Source: Torymus aiolomorphi (taxonomy: Eukaryota; Arthropoda; Insecta; Hymenoptera; Torymidae). From it: a stretch of DNA of 64,000 nt. Each line of letters begins with the position of its first letter. The stretch's first letter is position 1. The notes under the pieces are model-generated. The model searched no databases. It was not told the DNA's origin and saw only the letters and a program-made list of their open reading frames with translations. The position numbers were made by a program, and so were the translations under genes. Below are positions 34,720-45,581 of the stretch, piece after piece. The stretch spans positions 67,391,529 through 67,455,528 of the forward strand of contig CM070873.1 of the NCBI GenBank assembly GCA_036365515.1. The letters run 5' to 3'.

Positions 34720-35340
34720 AATGCTGGAGACTAGGTGATGCGCTCCGTAGTCTTTTGCGTTTAGATCTCTGGGCGAATCCTAATATGTGGTGCAGGTGTT
34801 CAGGGTAGCCGATGACGAGATCTAGGTGGTGCGCTTCGTAGTTTTTTGCGTTTAGACATTATGGCGCATGTAATACGTGGTCCAGGTTTTGGGGGTAGCC
34901 GATGACGATGTTTATGTGGTGTGTTCCGTAGTTTTTGGCTTTTAGGTGTTGGAACGCATCGAAAACGTGGTGAACGATGAAAAGTATGGAGGACATCACC
35001 TACACACCGTCATCGGCTACCCTGTCCACCTAGACCACGCATGGAATGCATTACGACACCTACGCACAAAAAAATATGGAGCACACTACCTAGACTCCGT
35101 CATCGGCCATCCCGAACACCTAGACGACGGATTCGATAATTTCCATCACCTACAGCCAAAAACCTGCGGTGCGCAACACCTACACTTCATCATCGGCTAC
35201 GCCAAACACCTAGACCTCACATTGAATGCATGCCGATACCTACACGCAAAAAACTACAGAACGCACTACCTACACCTCGTTATCTGCTATACCGAATACC
35301 TTCACTGTGTATTAGATACACCCAAAGTTGCAACGCGTGG
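34720..35340. repeat. Head-to-head inverted 90-bp repeats with an in-frame ORF
   Basis: From about 34720 to 34970, units with GGGTAGCCGATGACGA and CGTAGTTTTTTGCGTTTAG run one way; from 34975 to 35340 the same unit runs inverted (CATCGGCTACCC, ACACCTAGACCACGC). In the inverted half the frame stays open over four units, from an in-phase non-ATG codon at 34946 to 35380. Each 30-residue unit has the pattern H-L-x-x-V-I-G-Y-x-x-H-L-D. Since 90 is divisible by three, an open frame can arise by chance in such an array. Confidence 0.75.
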
Positions 35341-35509
35341 CATAGATACATGCTCTGTTTGTAAGCGATCCATACCGTAAAGGTATGGGAGCCTTACAAC
35401 TGTAGGAAGCAAGAGTGACATACTATGATTGTATAGAGCGCTACTTCAAGACTATCGCGTGTATACAATATTTGTAGTAGCGCCATACTCTAGTACTATA
35501 GAACACTAC

Positions 35510-36722
35510 GAGGGGGTATCGAAAAATAGAAAACTTTTTTAAAGAAAGGTAATTTATCAGAACTTGTTTTAATGGAAAACTTGTAATTTCAATAAAAAGA
35601 AATTCGAAATTCATAAAGTTGAAAATTTATAAGTTCGAATTCGATTTTACGAATTATAATTTTAAGGAATAGTAAATTTATAGAAAAAATATTTATTTAT
35701 AATTTTAGAATACTATAATTTCGAAAACCCAAATTTTAGAAATTAAATTACAGAAACGAAATCTACAGAAAATATCTGTACATAAATTAGAAAATCATAA
35801 TATCAAAAGATCAAAATATAGAATTTAATAGCATCTTTAGATAGTTCAAAAGATCGAAAATTGAAAATCTAGAATGCTGAAAATCTCGTAAATATCAAAT
35901 ATCAAATGTTCAAATATCGAATGTTCAGAATATTGAAAAGTCTAAATATCGAAAGGTCCAAATATCGAAAGATCAAAATATCGAAAGATAAATGTCGAAA
36001 GTTCATAATATCGAAAGTTAAAAATGTCGTAAGTTAAAAATATCGAATGTTCAAAATGTCGAAAGCTCAAAATGTCGAAAGTTTACAATCTAGCGTTAAT
36101 TACTTTTTCTTTACCCTAGCTGAATAGTACATATGTTTTCGAAAGTCTGAACATTCTGAATTTGTTTTTCGAAAGTTTGAACCTTCTAAATGTTTAACTT
36201 CAATTATTTTTTTCGAAAGTTCAAACCTTTTCAATTAATTTTTCGAAAGTTTGAACCTTCGACATTTGTTTTTCGAAACATTGAACTTTTGACGTATTGC
36301 CTTTCTACATTCATATCTTTCGAATCATTATATTCGAATAGCTAGAAATTCCAAAAGTATCATTCTATATTTTGGTTTTCTAAAATTCATATTATTATAT
36401 TTCATTCTATAGAGTAGAATTCGAATAATTGATCCTTTGAATTTCCACTAAATTCAGCATTTTCGGAACTGTGAACTTTCTATAATAGGGGAATTCTTCA
36501 TTTTTAGCGTACGAAATTATATCATTTTTTTCGATAGTAATATCTTCTATAAATTTAATTCGATATTCAATTTTTTCCATGAAATGAATTTTCTAAAATA
36601 AATCTACTTCTAATATGTGCCTTTTCTACATTCTAAACTTTTGTAAAATTATGAGTCTGTATACAAATTTTTGGCATCTAAAGCTTTCTAATGAAAATTT
36701 TTCTATTTTTAGATACCCCCTC
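35510..36722. mobile_element. 1.2-kb TIR element filled with TCGAAA-type short repeats
   Basis: GAGGGGGTATCGAAAAATAG at 35510 is inverted as CTATTTTTAGATACCCCCTC ending at 36722. Between, 35860-36090 contains some ten loosely repeated units like AAAATATCGAAAGTTC (16-20 bases), and 36120-36310 has the opposite-sense TTTTTCGAAAGTTTGAACCT. The whole therefore folds back on itself. Non-coding. Confidence 0.75.
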
Positions 36723-36817
36723 CAATTTACTTCATGTAACTAAAAAAACTTCTGCTTTTCCGATTTATTTATTTAAAGTTTAATGTACATAAAAAATACA
36801 GTCTTCGAATAATAAGA

Positions 36818-36890
36818 AATAATAATAATTAATAATTATTATTATTTATTATTATTAATAATAATTATTATTTATAATTATATATAGCCT
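36818..36890. repeat. AAT/ATT-rich simple repeat
   Basis: Runs of AATAAT and ATTATT, self-complementary. Confidence 0.85.
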
Positions 36891-37786
36891 TCTATAATAA
36901 TAAGTATGATTAGAATTTAATGAAAACATCCACCATCACGGCTCAAGTCCACGCCCTTAAAATATGGAGCGAAAAATTTTCAGGAGATATGAATATATAG
37001 GATTCCAATAAAAACACCGATTACAATAAAAGTTATTGCTAACAATCTGTATTTTCAAAACTGAGAAGTGACTTGTGCTTGACAACACCGGGTGGTCTTG
37101 TTTCATCATGTGTTGCTGCCTAGTGTATTCGGAGCGCTGAACAATTTATTTTTGCGAAAGATCGCGGTTCTTAATTAGAGCATATCCTTACTCCTATTAT
37201 CTTGTGCTTTTTAAATAGTTCACAGCGTAGTAAATTATGATTAATTTAAAATAACTTCTTAATAACATTCATCGTATTTCGGGTTTCGTTCAAGAAATTT
37301 AAAGGCATTTCTGAAAAACTTAAAAGAATTTTTAAAATAACATAAATTTTTTTTTTAAATATCTCAAACATTCTGCACTGTGTATAATTCTTCACAAGTA
37401 ATGAAAAATTGTAATACTTCATGAAAAGAATTTGTACAAAGGAATTTTTAAAGCTTCATTATATAAAAAATCTCCCAAGTTAACATTACAGACTAAAGTA
37501 ATCAAAATAGTAAAGATTTAACTGTAAACTATCTTTTTAAACGTAACTTCAATGAAACATCATCAATTCCTAAAGTTTCTTCAGGTCAAAGTACAGAACG
37601 CACAGCTTCATAAAAACACCTGCTTCAAACCACTTTGTGACAAAGCAGAATACTGAATATAGTTAATAACTCGAATCTAAAATCGTATACAATTAAAATA
37701 ATTAATACAAATATAAGAATCACTGATCTTTTAATTATTAATCAAATAACACCAAATTTATTTTTGTGAGCTTATCTGTTATTTAC

Positions 37787-38100
37787 CTTGTTAGCTGATT
37801 TCTGGCATTGTTCCCGTTTAATGGCACTGAGTCCCTGTTCAGCCAAGGCAGTTAGTGTTTCTCGATCATCTCGCAAGTAAATTTTCGTCCCCACAAGTAT
37901 CATTGGTGCATCAGGACGGTGATGCTTTATTTCTGAATACCACTTACTGGTAACATTTTCAAGTGAAGATGGGCTTATCATAGCGAAACAGATCTGAAAC
38001 ACATCTGTCTGCGGATAAGATAGTAGTAGTAAGACTATCATAATGTTCTTGTCCTGCTGTATCTCATAAGTATAACCTTATTGCGATGCAACTAAAAACG
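37787..38100 (-). pseudogene. Rac/Mtl-family small GTPase fragment, broken
   Basis: The minus-strand frame reads [20 protein letters not shown], then [32 protein letters not shown] and [15 protein letters not shown], matching the central part of Rho-family GTPases. GTK(I)xL is the guanine-specificity TKxD motif with Asp replaced by Tyr. Upstream, DTAGQEHYD of the switch II region is readable in another frame, its preceding Trp codon is TGA, and a one-base insertion separates it from LSYPQT. The N-terminal P-loop is not found. The Tyr at the TKxD Asp, stop and frameshift indicate a dead partial copy of a Rac/Mtl-like gene. Lack of an intron at the switch II join suggests retrocopying. Confidence 0.75.
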
Positions 38101-38404
38101 ATTGGTACAGAGTAGTTATAAAATCTAAAAACAGAATTATCATTAGATATATTATACATATTATTCTTACAATACTAGTCTTTTAAAACATAAATATACT
38201 GGTGTACTATACATAAAGAAAGAATAACAGTTACAGTAAAAGAAAACAAAAAGAAAACAAAATTTACAGCAGCAAAATCAAATTTAAAGTAAGTTTAAGT
38301 ACAACTTTTGAAACGCTATTTTTAACTATTTATCATCGGTAAAGTTATTTCTACAAGGCATCCGTTAAGAGGGCAAACCTGGATTAAAGCATGAAAAAAT
38401 AGAT

Positions 38405-39060
38405 TTTAGTATAATTAGTCAGGTAATTATTTTTTCAAATCTATATAAAAAACAACTTTATACCTCAAAAATACACAAAAAACAACATTTTAGCCTTATA
38501 TTTTGATTTATAAGTCTGTAATATAACCACTCGATTGAAGAATCAATTTTTCTATATCATCTCATGTCTGAAAGCGCTGCTCTGGACGCTTTGACCAAAT
38601 GAATGAGAGTGTGGGGAAAATCTTGTTTATATATATTTACACAAAATAAGCGGAGCAGATTTTTGAAAAATTTGAATTCTTCCATTGATATACATCTTTG
38701 AATAATTTTTTAATGATTTTTTAATGATTTTTCCAATTTCTTCACATATTTCTATATGTAAAAATTAATTTGGTGTCTATTTTCAAAATCTGCTCTGCTT
38801 ATTTGTGTAAATATATACAAAGAAGATTTTCTCCATAATCTCATTCATTTTGGTCGAAGCGTTCCAGAACAGCGCTGTGAGACATGAGATGATATACAAA
38901 AATTGATCCTTCAATCCAGTGGTTATATTACAGACTTATAAATGAAAATATAGAAGCCAGGGAGGTGCTAAAATGTTGTTTTTTTTATGTATTTTATGAT
39001 GTATAAAGTTGTTTTATTATATAGATTTGAAAAAATAATTACCTGACTAATTATTCTAAA
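38405..39060. mobile_element. 656-bp MITE with ~280-bp inverted arms
   Basis: TTTAGTATAATTAGTCAGGTA at 38405 is inverted as TACCTGACTAATTATTCTAAA ending at 39060 (AAGTTGT, TTACAGACTTATAA and CTGCTCTGCTTATTTGTGT also pair). The centre around 38700 is AT-rich. No coding sequence. Confidence 0.88.
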
Positions 39061-39099
39061 TTGATGTGGGAATCTGTCGATCTTCCCGAGGCAGCAGGT

Positions 39100-39185
39100 G
39101 TAAGAAATGAAAACCCTTATAACGTGTGTATGCTTTTTTTGACGTTTCGGTGAGCAATGTCACCCTCATCAGAAACAAAGTTAGT
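39100..39185 (-). ncRNA. Hammerhead-ribozyme-like motif of a Penelope-like remnant
   Basis: On the minus strand CTGATGAG (39172-39165) is followed by a hairpin GGTGA-CATTGC-TCACC and then GAAAC (39148-39144): the conserved core order CUGAUGA, stem II, GAAA. Penelope-like elements are known to carry hammerhead motifs in their terminal repeats. A convincing stem III with the cleavage-site triplet was not found, so self-cleavage is uncertain. Confidence 0.45.
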
Positions 39186-41757
39186 TTTCTCACAATATAA
39201 TTTTTGTAGATTTTCTCCCCCACCGCTTGACTGCGGGAAGGAGAATTTCAACAGTTCCTCTTACATTGGTTTCGGAACTCGTTCTCAATAACGGACGTCT
39301 CCATGTACAGATAGCCAGCAGCCGACGCAACACGGGCTCGCGACTGCAGCATCCGTAAGAACATTAATGCGCTGGCTGAAGGTGGGCCGGCCGGTGAGTA
39401 CTCACGTGAGAATTTCGACCATTTTCTTACGTGACAATCACGTGAGATATGAAAAAATGATCTTGAAAAACTAAACATATTTGTTATGACTTCTTTGGTA
39501 TATATTAGATTTAATTGAAAAATACTAAATAAAAAAAAAGCAAAACTTCCAAATTTGATGAGAAGTTATCAAAAACTAGATAGGCCTCGTAGATGCGACT
39601 TTGAAAAATCGCACGAATGTACAAACTCTCACTTCCTTATGTACTTTAGGCGGCGGTAATTCTTTTGAGGGAGCTCCGACACCAAGCCACCAGCGGTTAA
39701 CGGCAGTACTCAGCAATGCTCAACTGCAGTACTGCACGTTGATCGCTTCCGTCGGAGATGGAAAGACGGGCACAGGGTCACTCTATTAACCGACGGAGAT
39801 GCAGCTAGATGTTCTGAAAAAGGGGTAGTACATCGCAGGTTGTTTGCTCGTGGTATAATTTTCTCTCGCATGAATAAAAAATAAATAAAAAAATAAGCAA
39901 AAATAGTAACTTACGAGGGACCGCTTGGGTGAAGGACAAATTGAGGGGATTTAATAGTATAAATTCGCTCTCCTACACGCAATAGTAAAACGTGAAAATC
40001 CACTGCGTTACTAAGTATCTATTGCATTTCGAACACCTCAACGCAAATATATATCGTTATTTCAGATTCAGCATTTTTAACTTTCGACATTTTTATCTTC
40101 GGTATTATTATTATTTATAATTATTAACTCTGATATTTTTCATTTCGGCATTAACAATTTTTTCTTGCATCAATTCGGCATTTTTATCTTCTGTTTTTTA
40201 GGTAGAAAGTAATATTTTATTATAAAAACATACTTATCGTCATTATTAATTTTCGAGTTCAGTTTCTGCAGGCATTCGTAGCCATCGGCATTTATTCTTT
40301 TCGGCATTTGACATTTCTTTGTTTTTAACCTTTCGGCATTTTTGCCGAAAGCTAAAAATGCCGAATATATAGTACCGACAGTTAAATTTGCCGAACAGCT
40401 AAAATTGCAGAACGTGATTTAGCAGAAATATGAAAATACCTATAGCTAAAGTTGCTGAAAAGAATTTTGACAGAACGAATGTAAACCTCGAGTTAAAAAT
40501 GCCGAAAATTATATTCTATTAATATTTTGACTATTGTATGCGTTTTCCGTTTAATAAGCGTGTTTTCGGCATTCTTATCTTTAGCTTTTTAATTTTCGGC
40601 ATAAATATCTTCTGCATTTTAGAGTTCGATCTTTTGTTTCTTCGGTATTCTTACCGTCGGCATTTGTTCTTTTCGGTGTTCGACATTTCGTTATTTCGAC
40701 ATTTTTAGCTTTCGGCAAAAATATTTTCGAAAAACCTATCCCCACCCCTAATTTTTACATTAAAAGTTTTAAAATATGTTTTTTAAGCATCTTTTGTTTT
40801 AAAATTTTACTTCGCCGCTTCAAAGCTTGCTCTTCGAGGAATAAAAGAGCTCATCACAGAAATATACTTTTCTACGCCATTATAAATCGCCATTACCGCT
40901 GCTACCCCGTTATCACTTTTGCATTCACCCCTTCTTTTCTCTCGCGCCCACGCGCTTTTTCGCCCCTTCAGAGCAATAATTCTCTCTTCCCGGCTGCCGC
41001 TGCCGCCGGACACTTCCGTTTCCAATCGACATCACGCTGTTTACGGAACTCTCGAGGAGCCGCCATTCCTTGCCATCCTCCACCTCGAACCCTTGAAATT
41101 TATGATACTAAAACACTCGCGAGTGCTGAAATAGGGGACGAAAAAGAGACTCGTTAGCCATTATTTTATTTTGGAATAAAGTAGCGGACTTTATTCCACT
41201 AGCGGTCTTTGGAATGAAGAATTTAATAACGTTTAAATGATAAAATTGTCCATTGAATTCTGTATACATAATTATGCGAAATTATAATTTTCTCTTATTA
41301 CATAAAATTCACTGCTAAGGAACATTTTTAAATAGCTTAAAAAATTTGTTAAAATACTTTGTAATTCGGGTTATTATTACGTAATTAATTTGCCTTTACA
41401 TTTTAAATATGAATTAAAAAAAGTATTTATTTCACTCTCCAGCTCTAATTTAAAGATGAGAAACACACAAGAGGCACGTACAGAAAATTAAAAAAACATT
41501 TACACCATAAAAAACGTAACAAGAATTTTAACTTAATTGTATTTATTAAACAGAGACTTCAAGTAGAAAACCCGCGCAAAGGCATATTCTTGTTCTCCAT
41601 TCGCAAAAATCTCTCAATTAACTGGAAAGCCCTGTACTATCCGCGAGCACGCCCCACACTCTCCTCATAAAAGTAAAAGATGTCCACGACAATATCCACA
41701 CCTCGAGAATCCCACTCACTCCCTCGCCTCGGCCAATTAATTCAAGAGCAGACAGAG
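39186..41757. other. Non-coding, with TTCGGCATTTTTA-type degenerate repeats
   Basis: No gene recognised. 40060-40735 is filled with variants of TTTTCGGCATTTTTATCTTT and, at 40340-40520, its inverse AAAATGCCGAA, a second array like that at 35860-36310. A GC-richer patch lies at 40900-41100. Short frames at 39601 and 40807-41134 show no domain. Confidence 0.5.
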
Positions 41758-41788
41758 CACACACACACACACACACACACGCGCACAC
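41758..41788. repeat. (CA)n microsatellite
   Basis: CA run ending in GCGCACACAAACACGCG. Confidence 0.9.
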
Positions 41789-43854
41789 AAACACGCGTAC
41801 AGATGTAAATTTGAACTGTTGCAGAACGCTCGCTTGAGGAACTACAAAGCACGCGCCGGCACTTCGAGACGCCGCCGAATTCGCATGCGGCACTTGGCAC
41901 GCGTGTAGCACTTAGCATCGCAGATCAGTCCACTTAGCGCGCGCAAGCGCACGGGCAAGGGGTCATGCCTGGGGTGCTGAGGGAAGGGCGAGGTTGGCCC
42001 GCCTGCCGAGGCTCTGTATATTGGCACTGGCAAATGGAGCCCGGCCGAGTGTGGCAGAGTGGCATTATGCGGAGGAGGAGGACGAGGCGGTGGCGGCGAC
42101 GACTGTGTCAACGTTATATAAGGCGTGTTTGATAATTGCGTGGAAAGCGGTCGCCTAGGGGTCGTCGGGGTAGTGTATTGTAGATGGAATGGGAGATTTA
42201 TGGCTTGACAGGAGATATGTTAAATGTGGCGGTGTTCATTATTTTAATGATATATTTGATCATGCAGTTATGAGCGTGTGGACTCGTGAAATGCTTTGTA
42301 GAAATGTACAGAAGATTATAATTAAAAGAGATTTATTTTCGAAATACTCGATAAAAACTGTCAGTAAGTTTTTACACCCTTACTCATATATGTATCGTTT
42401 CACAATAAATGTGAGTGATAATCTCTTTGCGCGAGTCAGCAATGCAACTTGCAGCTTTTGAAAATGAGGGCAATTTACTTTTTCATATCTGCACATGTGT
42501 ATCTATATATAACATAACTGAAGTCTGTTAACTGAACGAGTGCAATATTTTAATTTTTAAATTAATGTTTCACAAACACTATATAATTATATACCTATAT
42601 ATTGTCAAAGTAATCATTAAATATGCAGTAAAATAAGATTATAGATAAAAAAGTATAATTACTGCCCTTCACAGCAACTTTTATCAACCATCTTCATCTA
42701 ATTAACTTAAGTATCAAATTTGGTTAGAAAGTTCTTTCCTGTACATTCATACCTCTGCATTACATTCCCTACCCATTAAAACCAGCGACATTTTTTCCCC
42801 ATTTCGCAAAAGGGATACCTCCTCTCTTCCCTCCTACAAAAAGAATCTTCAATCTTTGCGAGGCAACCTTCCAGAATTCTCCTTCAATATCCACGCCGCG
42901 AGAGAGAAAGACACGAGAGCAGCAATCAAAAGAGATCCAGCCGTCCGAGCCGTTGTCGTCGTCGTCGTCGGAACTTTGGCCCTTTATCTGCGCTCTCTCA
43001 CCCGGCTACAATTCCGAATGAATGGATTGAAGTTGCGCGAGCTATATCCTCCGGGCCGAGTAGTCGCGCAACAACGTGCATATTTAAAGCCTCCGAGGGC
43101 GTTTTATGGCGTGCGCGCACTTCATTCTACTCTTCCATGTGCCCTCGTGCGCATTGCGCGTTCCCCTGGCTCTCAGGCTATCGTTTTCTCCCGTCTTCTT
43201 TTTGTCTCCCCGGGTCTACTCACTTCGCTGCTTTTGCCAACGGCCAATACTGGATTTTTTATAGTTTATTGTAACGTTAGTACTTTGTATTGCTACGTGT
43301 GGGGTATATTATGTCGTTCTTTATTGTTTTCTCCAAGACTGTTTGTTAAACTGCATGCTATATTAATTAATCAATTTTCATATTTCATATAATCTAATTA
43401 TGTTATATTTTGTAAATACTAATTTTTCACCGTTTTAGATATTTCATTATATTTTCGCATATAGTTCATGCTTACGGTTAGATCTGACCGTGAAATAAAA
43501 TGTTTCAAATTAAAAACATCGAACTAATAGAATACATTCTGCAAAATTTAAGTTTTCCATTATTTTATTGATCTTTTTTATTGATTCCACTATGATAAAC
43601 AGAGAAACGTCTTAGGACAAGGTTTTAATTCATTACTATTTGCATTTTTAATGCTATTGCCAACTTTATTGATTGACACGTTTCGCATGTTCCATTAACG
43701 AAACATTTGTCTTTTGAATTATTAATTTATTCTGTTAATTTAAACGAACAGTATCATTTATTAAAGTTATGATCAAACTGATAAAATTTCTGTGAAATAG
43801 CTTTTCATTGCCGTACAATTCTATTCTATATAGAAACCTTTTTTCATTGTTTTA
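41789..43854. other. GC-rich islands upstream of the receptor gene
   Basis: 41820-42130 and 42850-43220 are GC-rich, with GTTATATAAGGCG near 42113 resembling a TATA box. Long frames here (42856-43392 without an ATG start; 41618-42111 minus) show no recognised domain. These may be promoter or untranslated exon sequence of an unseen gene. Confidence 0.35.
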
Positions 43855-43881
43855 GTGTATACATTATACGAAACTTATTTA

Positions 43882-45324
43882 ATGTCTTTTAAAAAATATA
43901 TTCTAGACGATGTACTTCTCAGAAAATGTATTTTTTATTTTTTCAAAGTTTTTGGTGTTGCGACAATGACTTTAAATGGAAAATATTTACAAAGGAATAA
44001 TTTCATTCAATACTCATTATTTTGTTCTTCGAAACAAGGTGTTGTATATAACATACTTTTAATGTGTTGCACTATAACACTAAATATTTATAGTATGTTA
44101 TTTTTGTATAATACTCAATTTTTTGTGGAAGAATTCGAATTGACTATAAATATCATTCACTCAGTATTTGCTAGTTTTACTGCCGTATTCATTTTAGTAA
44201 CATTTTGTTTTCAACAATCAACCACTATCAGTGTAGCAAATAAAATTAAAACAATATATATTAAATATTCTGAAATTTCTACTAATAAAATATCTAAGCA
44301 AAGAAAATTGTTATGGAAACGGATTGGAAGAGTATTTATGTTAAATTTACTTACATTACTTTTAGTAATGTTGACAACACCTATATCCGTCAGAGCTGCA
44401 ATGTACAACACGGTGGCTGTGCAAACGTGTAATTCTATAATTAATGCTATGTTAATGCAATATATTGTTATGCTACTGATAATACAACAAGTATACGCGA
44501 TAATAAGTGATTGCTTACTTTCTATTTCAAAAAAATTTCAACACACAAGTGCAATACAAATAATTAGAAATAATGAAGAAGAAAAAGAGTTGGAGAAATT
44601 ATCAAGTTTGCGTCGGTTGTGCTCGCTATTATACGAAATAAGCCAGGATATATCTACATTTTACTCTCTACCCATGCTTATATGTACTTTCCATATTTTT
44701 ATAATACTGATAGTTGGTGGTTTTTACATCGCAAGACCGATTGTCCTTGGCAAAAGCTATCTACCTGCGCTCATGCATTTGCACACAATTTTCTACCTTC
44801 TTCACTTCTGCGTTTCCTTAATAACACTAACAATATCTGTAACAAATACTATAAATGAGGTAACTTGGAACTCGCTTATATTTATGATCAAAATATAAAA
44901 TGTAAAAATAAAAATAATTTTTTTTTAATAAATAGAGCAAAAGAACTGAAGATATTGTAAATGACTTATTAGGAGACTGTGAAAATCCATTTATCATAAA
45001 GAAGGTAAGAATGAATATACTTACATAAACGATATTTCAAAAGAAATTTTTTATAAGGTTGTAATACTGTGTAATATTTGTTTAATATAATATATTTTCG
45101 TATTTATTATTTGTAGTTGAAAAAATTTTCATATTATCTTTCGCGGAAGAAAATACAATTTACAGTATTTGGTTTCTTTTCGTTAGATGAATCCTTAGTA
45201 ATGTCGGTATGTATGCAACTGCAATCATTTTTACATTTAAAAATAAGCAATATTTTAGATTGCAGGTTCGCTTACGACATACTTAGTTATTCTTTTACAA
45301 TTTCAAGAAGACGATGTTAAATAG
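43882..45324 (+). CDS. Gustatory receptor family protein, four exons, ~400 aa
   Basis: Exons 43882-44859, 44936-45004, 45117-45206 and 45259-45324 all join in phase 0 with GT-AG borders (GAG|GTAACT, AAG|GTAAGA, TCG|GTATGT; acceptors AATAG, TTGTAG, ATTTTAG). The product is about 400 residues, the usual insect gustatory receptor length, with several hydrophobic segments. It ends with the family signature: FTVFGFFSLDESLVMSIAGS (last loop) then TTYLVILLQFQ. Late phase-0 introns are typical of the family. These receptors sit in chemosensory neuron membranes as ligand-gated channels. ATG 43882 is preferred; TTTAG ahead of 43855 could instead be an acceptor for an upstream exon. The ligand cannot be inferred. 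Confidence 0.88.
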
Positions 45325-45388
45325 TTCTAAATATATTATACAGATACTATTATAATATAAAAAAGAAATTTAAACTTTTATACTATTT

Positions 45389-45501
45389 TGCTTCCTCACA
45401 GAGGAAGCTTTGTAATAGTAAAATTTTAATTTTCTTTAAATTGTTCTAGAAACATGAATAAAGGTGTTAGAAGTTTGTGTCACATGATTTTACAAAATGT
45501 C

Positions 45502-45581
<80 letters not shown>

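Noticed and set aside
35860..36090. CRISPR-like array
   Set aside because: Units are degenerate and lack constant repeats with unique equal-length spacers, and the setting is eukaryotic.
39601..39789. 62-residue frame with GDGKTGTGS, recalling a P-loop
   Set aside because: No ATG start confirmed by context, no flanking ATPase sequence; chance similarity.
42856..43392. 178-residue open frame
   Set aside because: No ATG at its start, no domain, valine run from a GTC repeat, GC-rich context; likely a chance frame.
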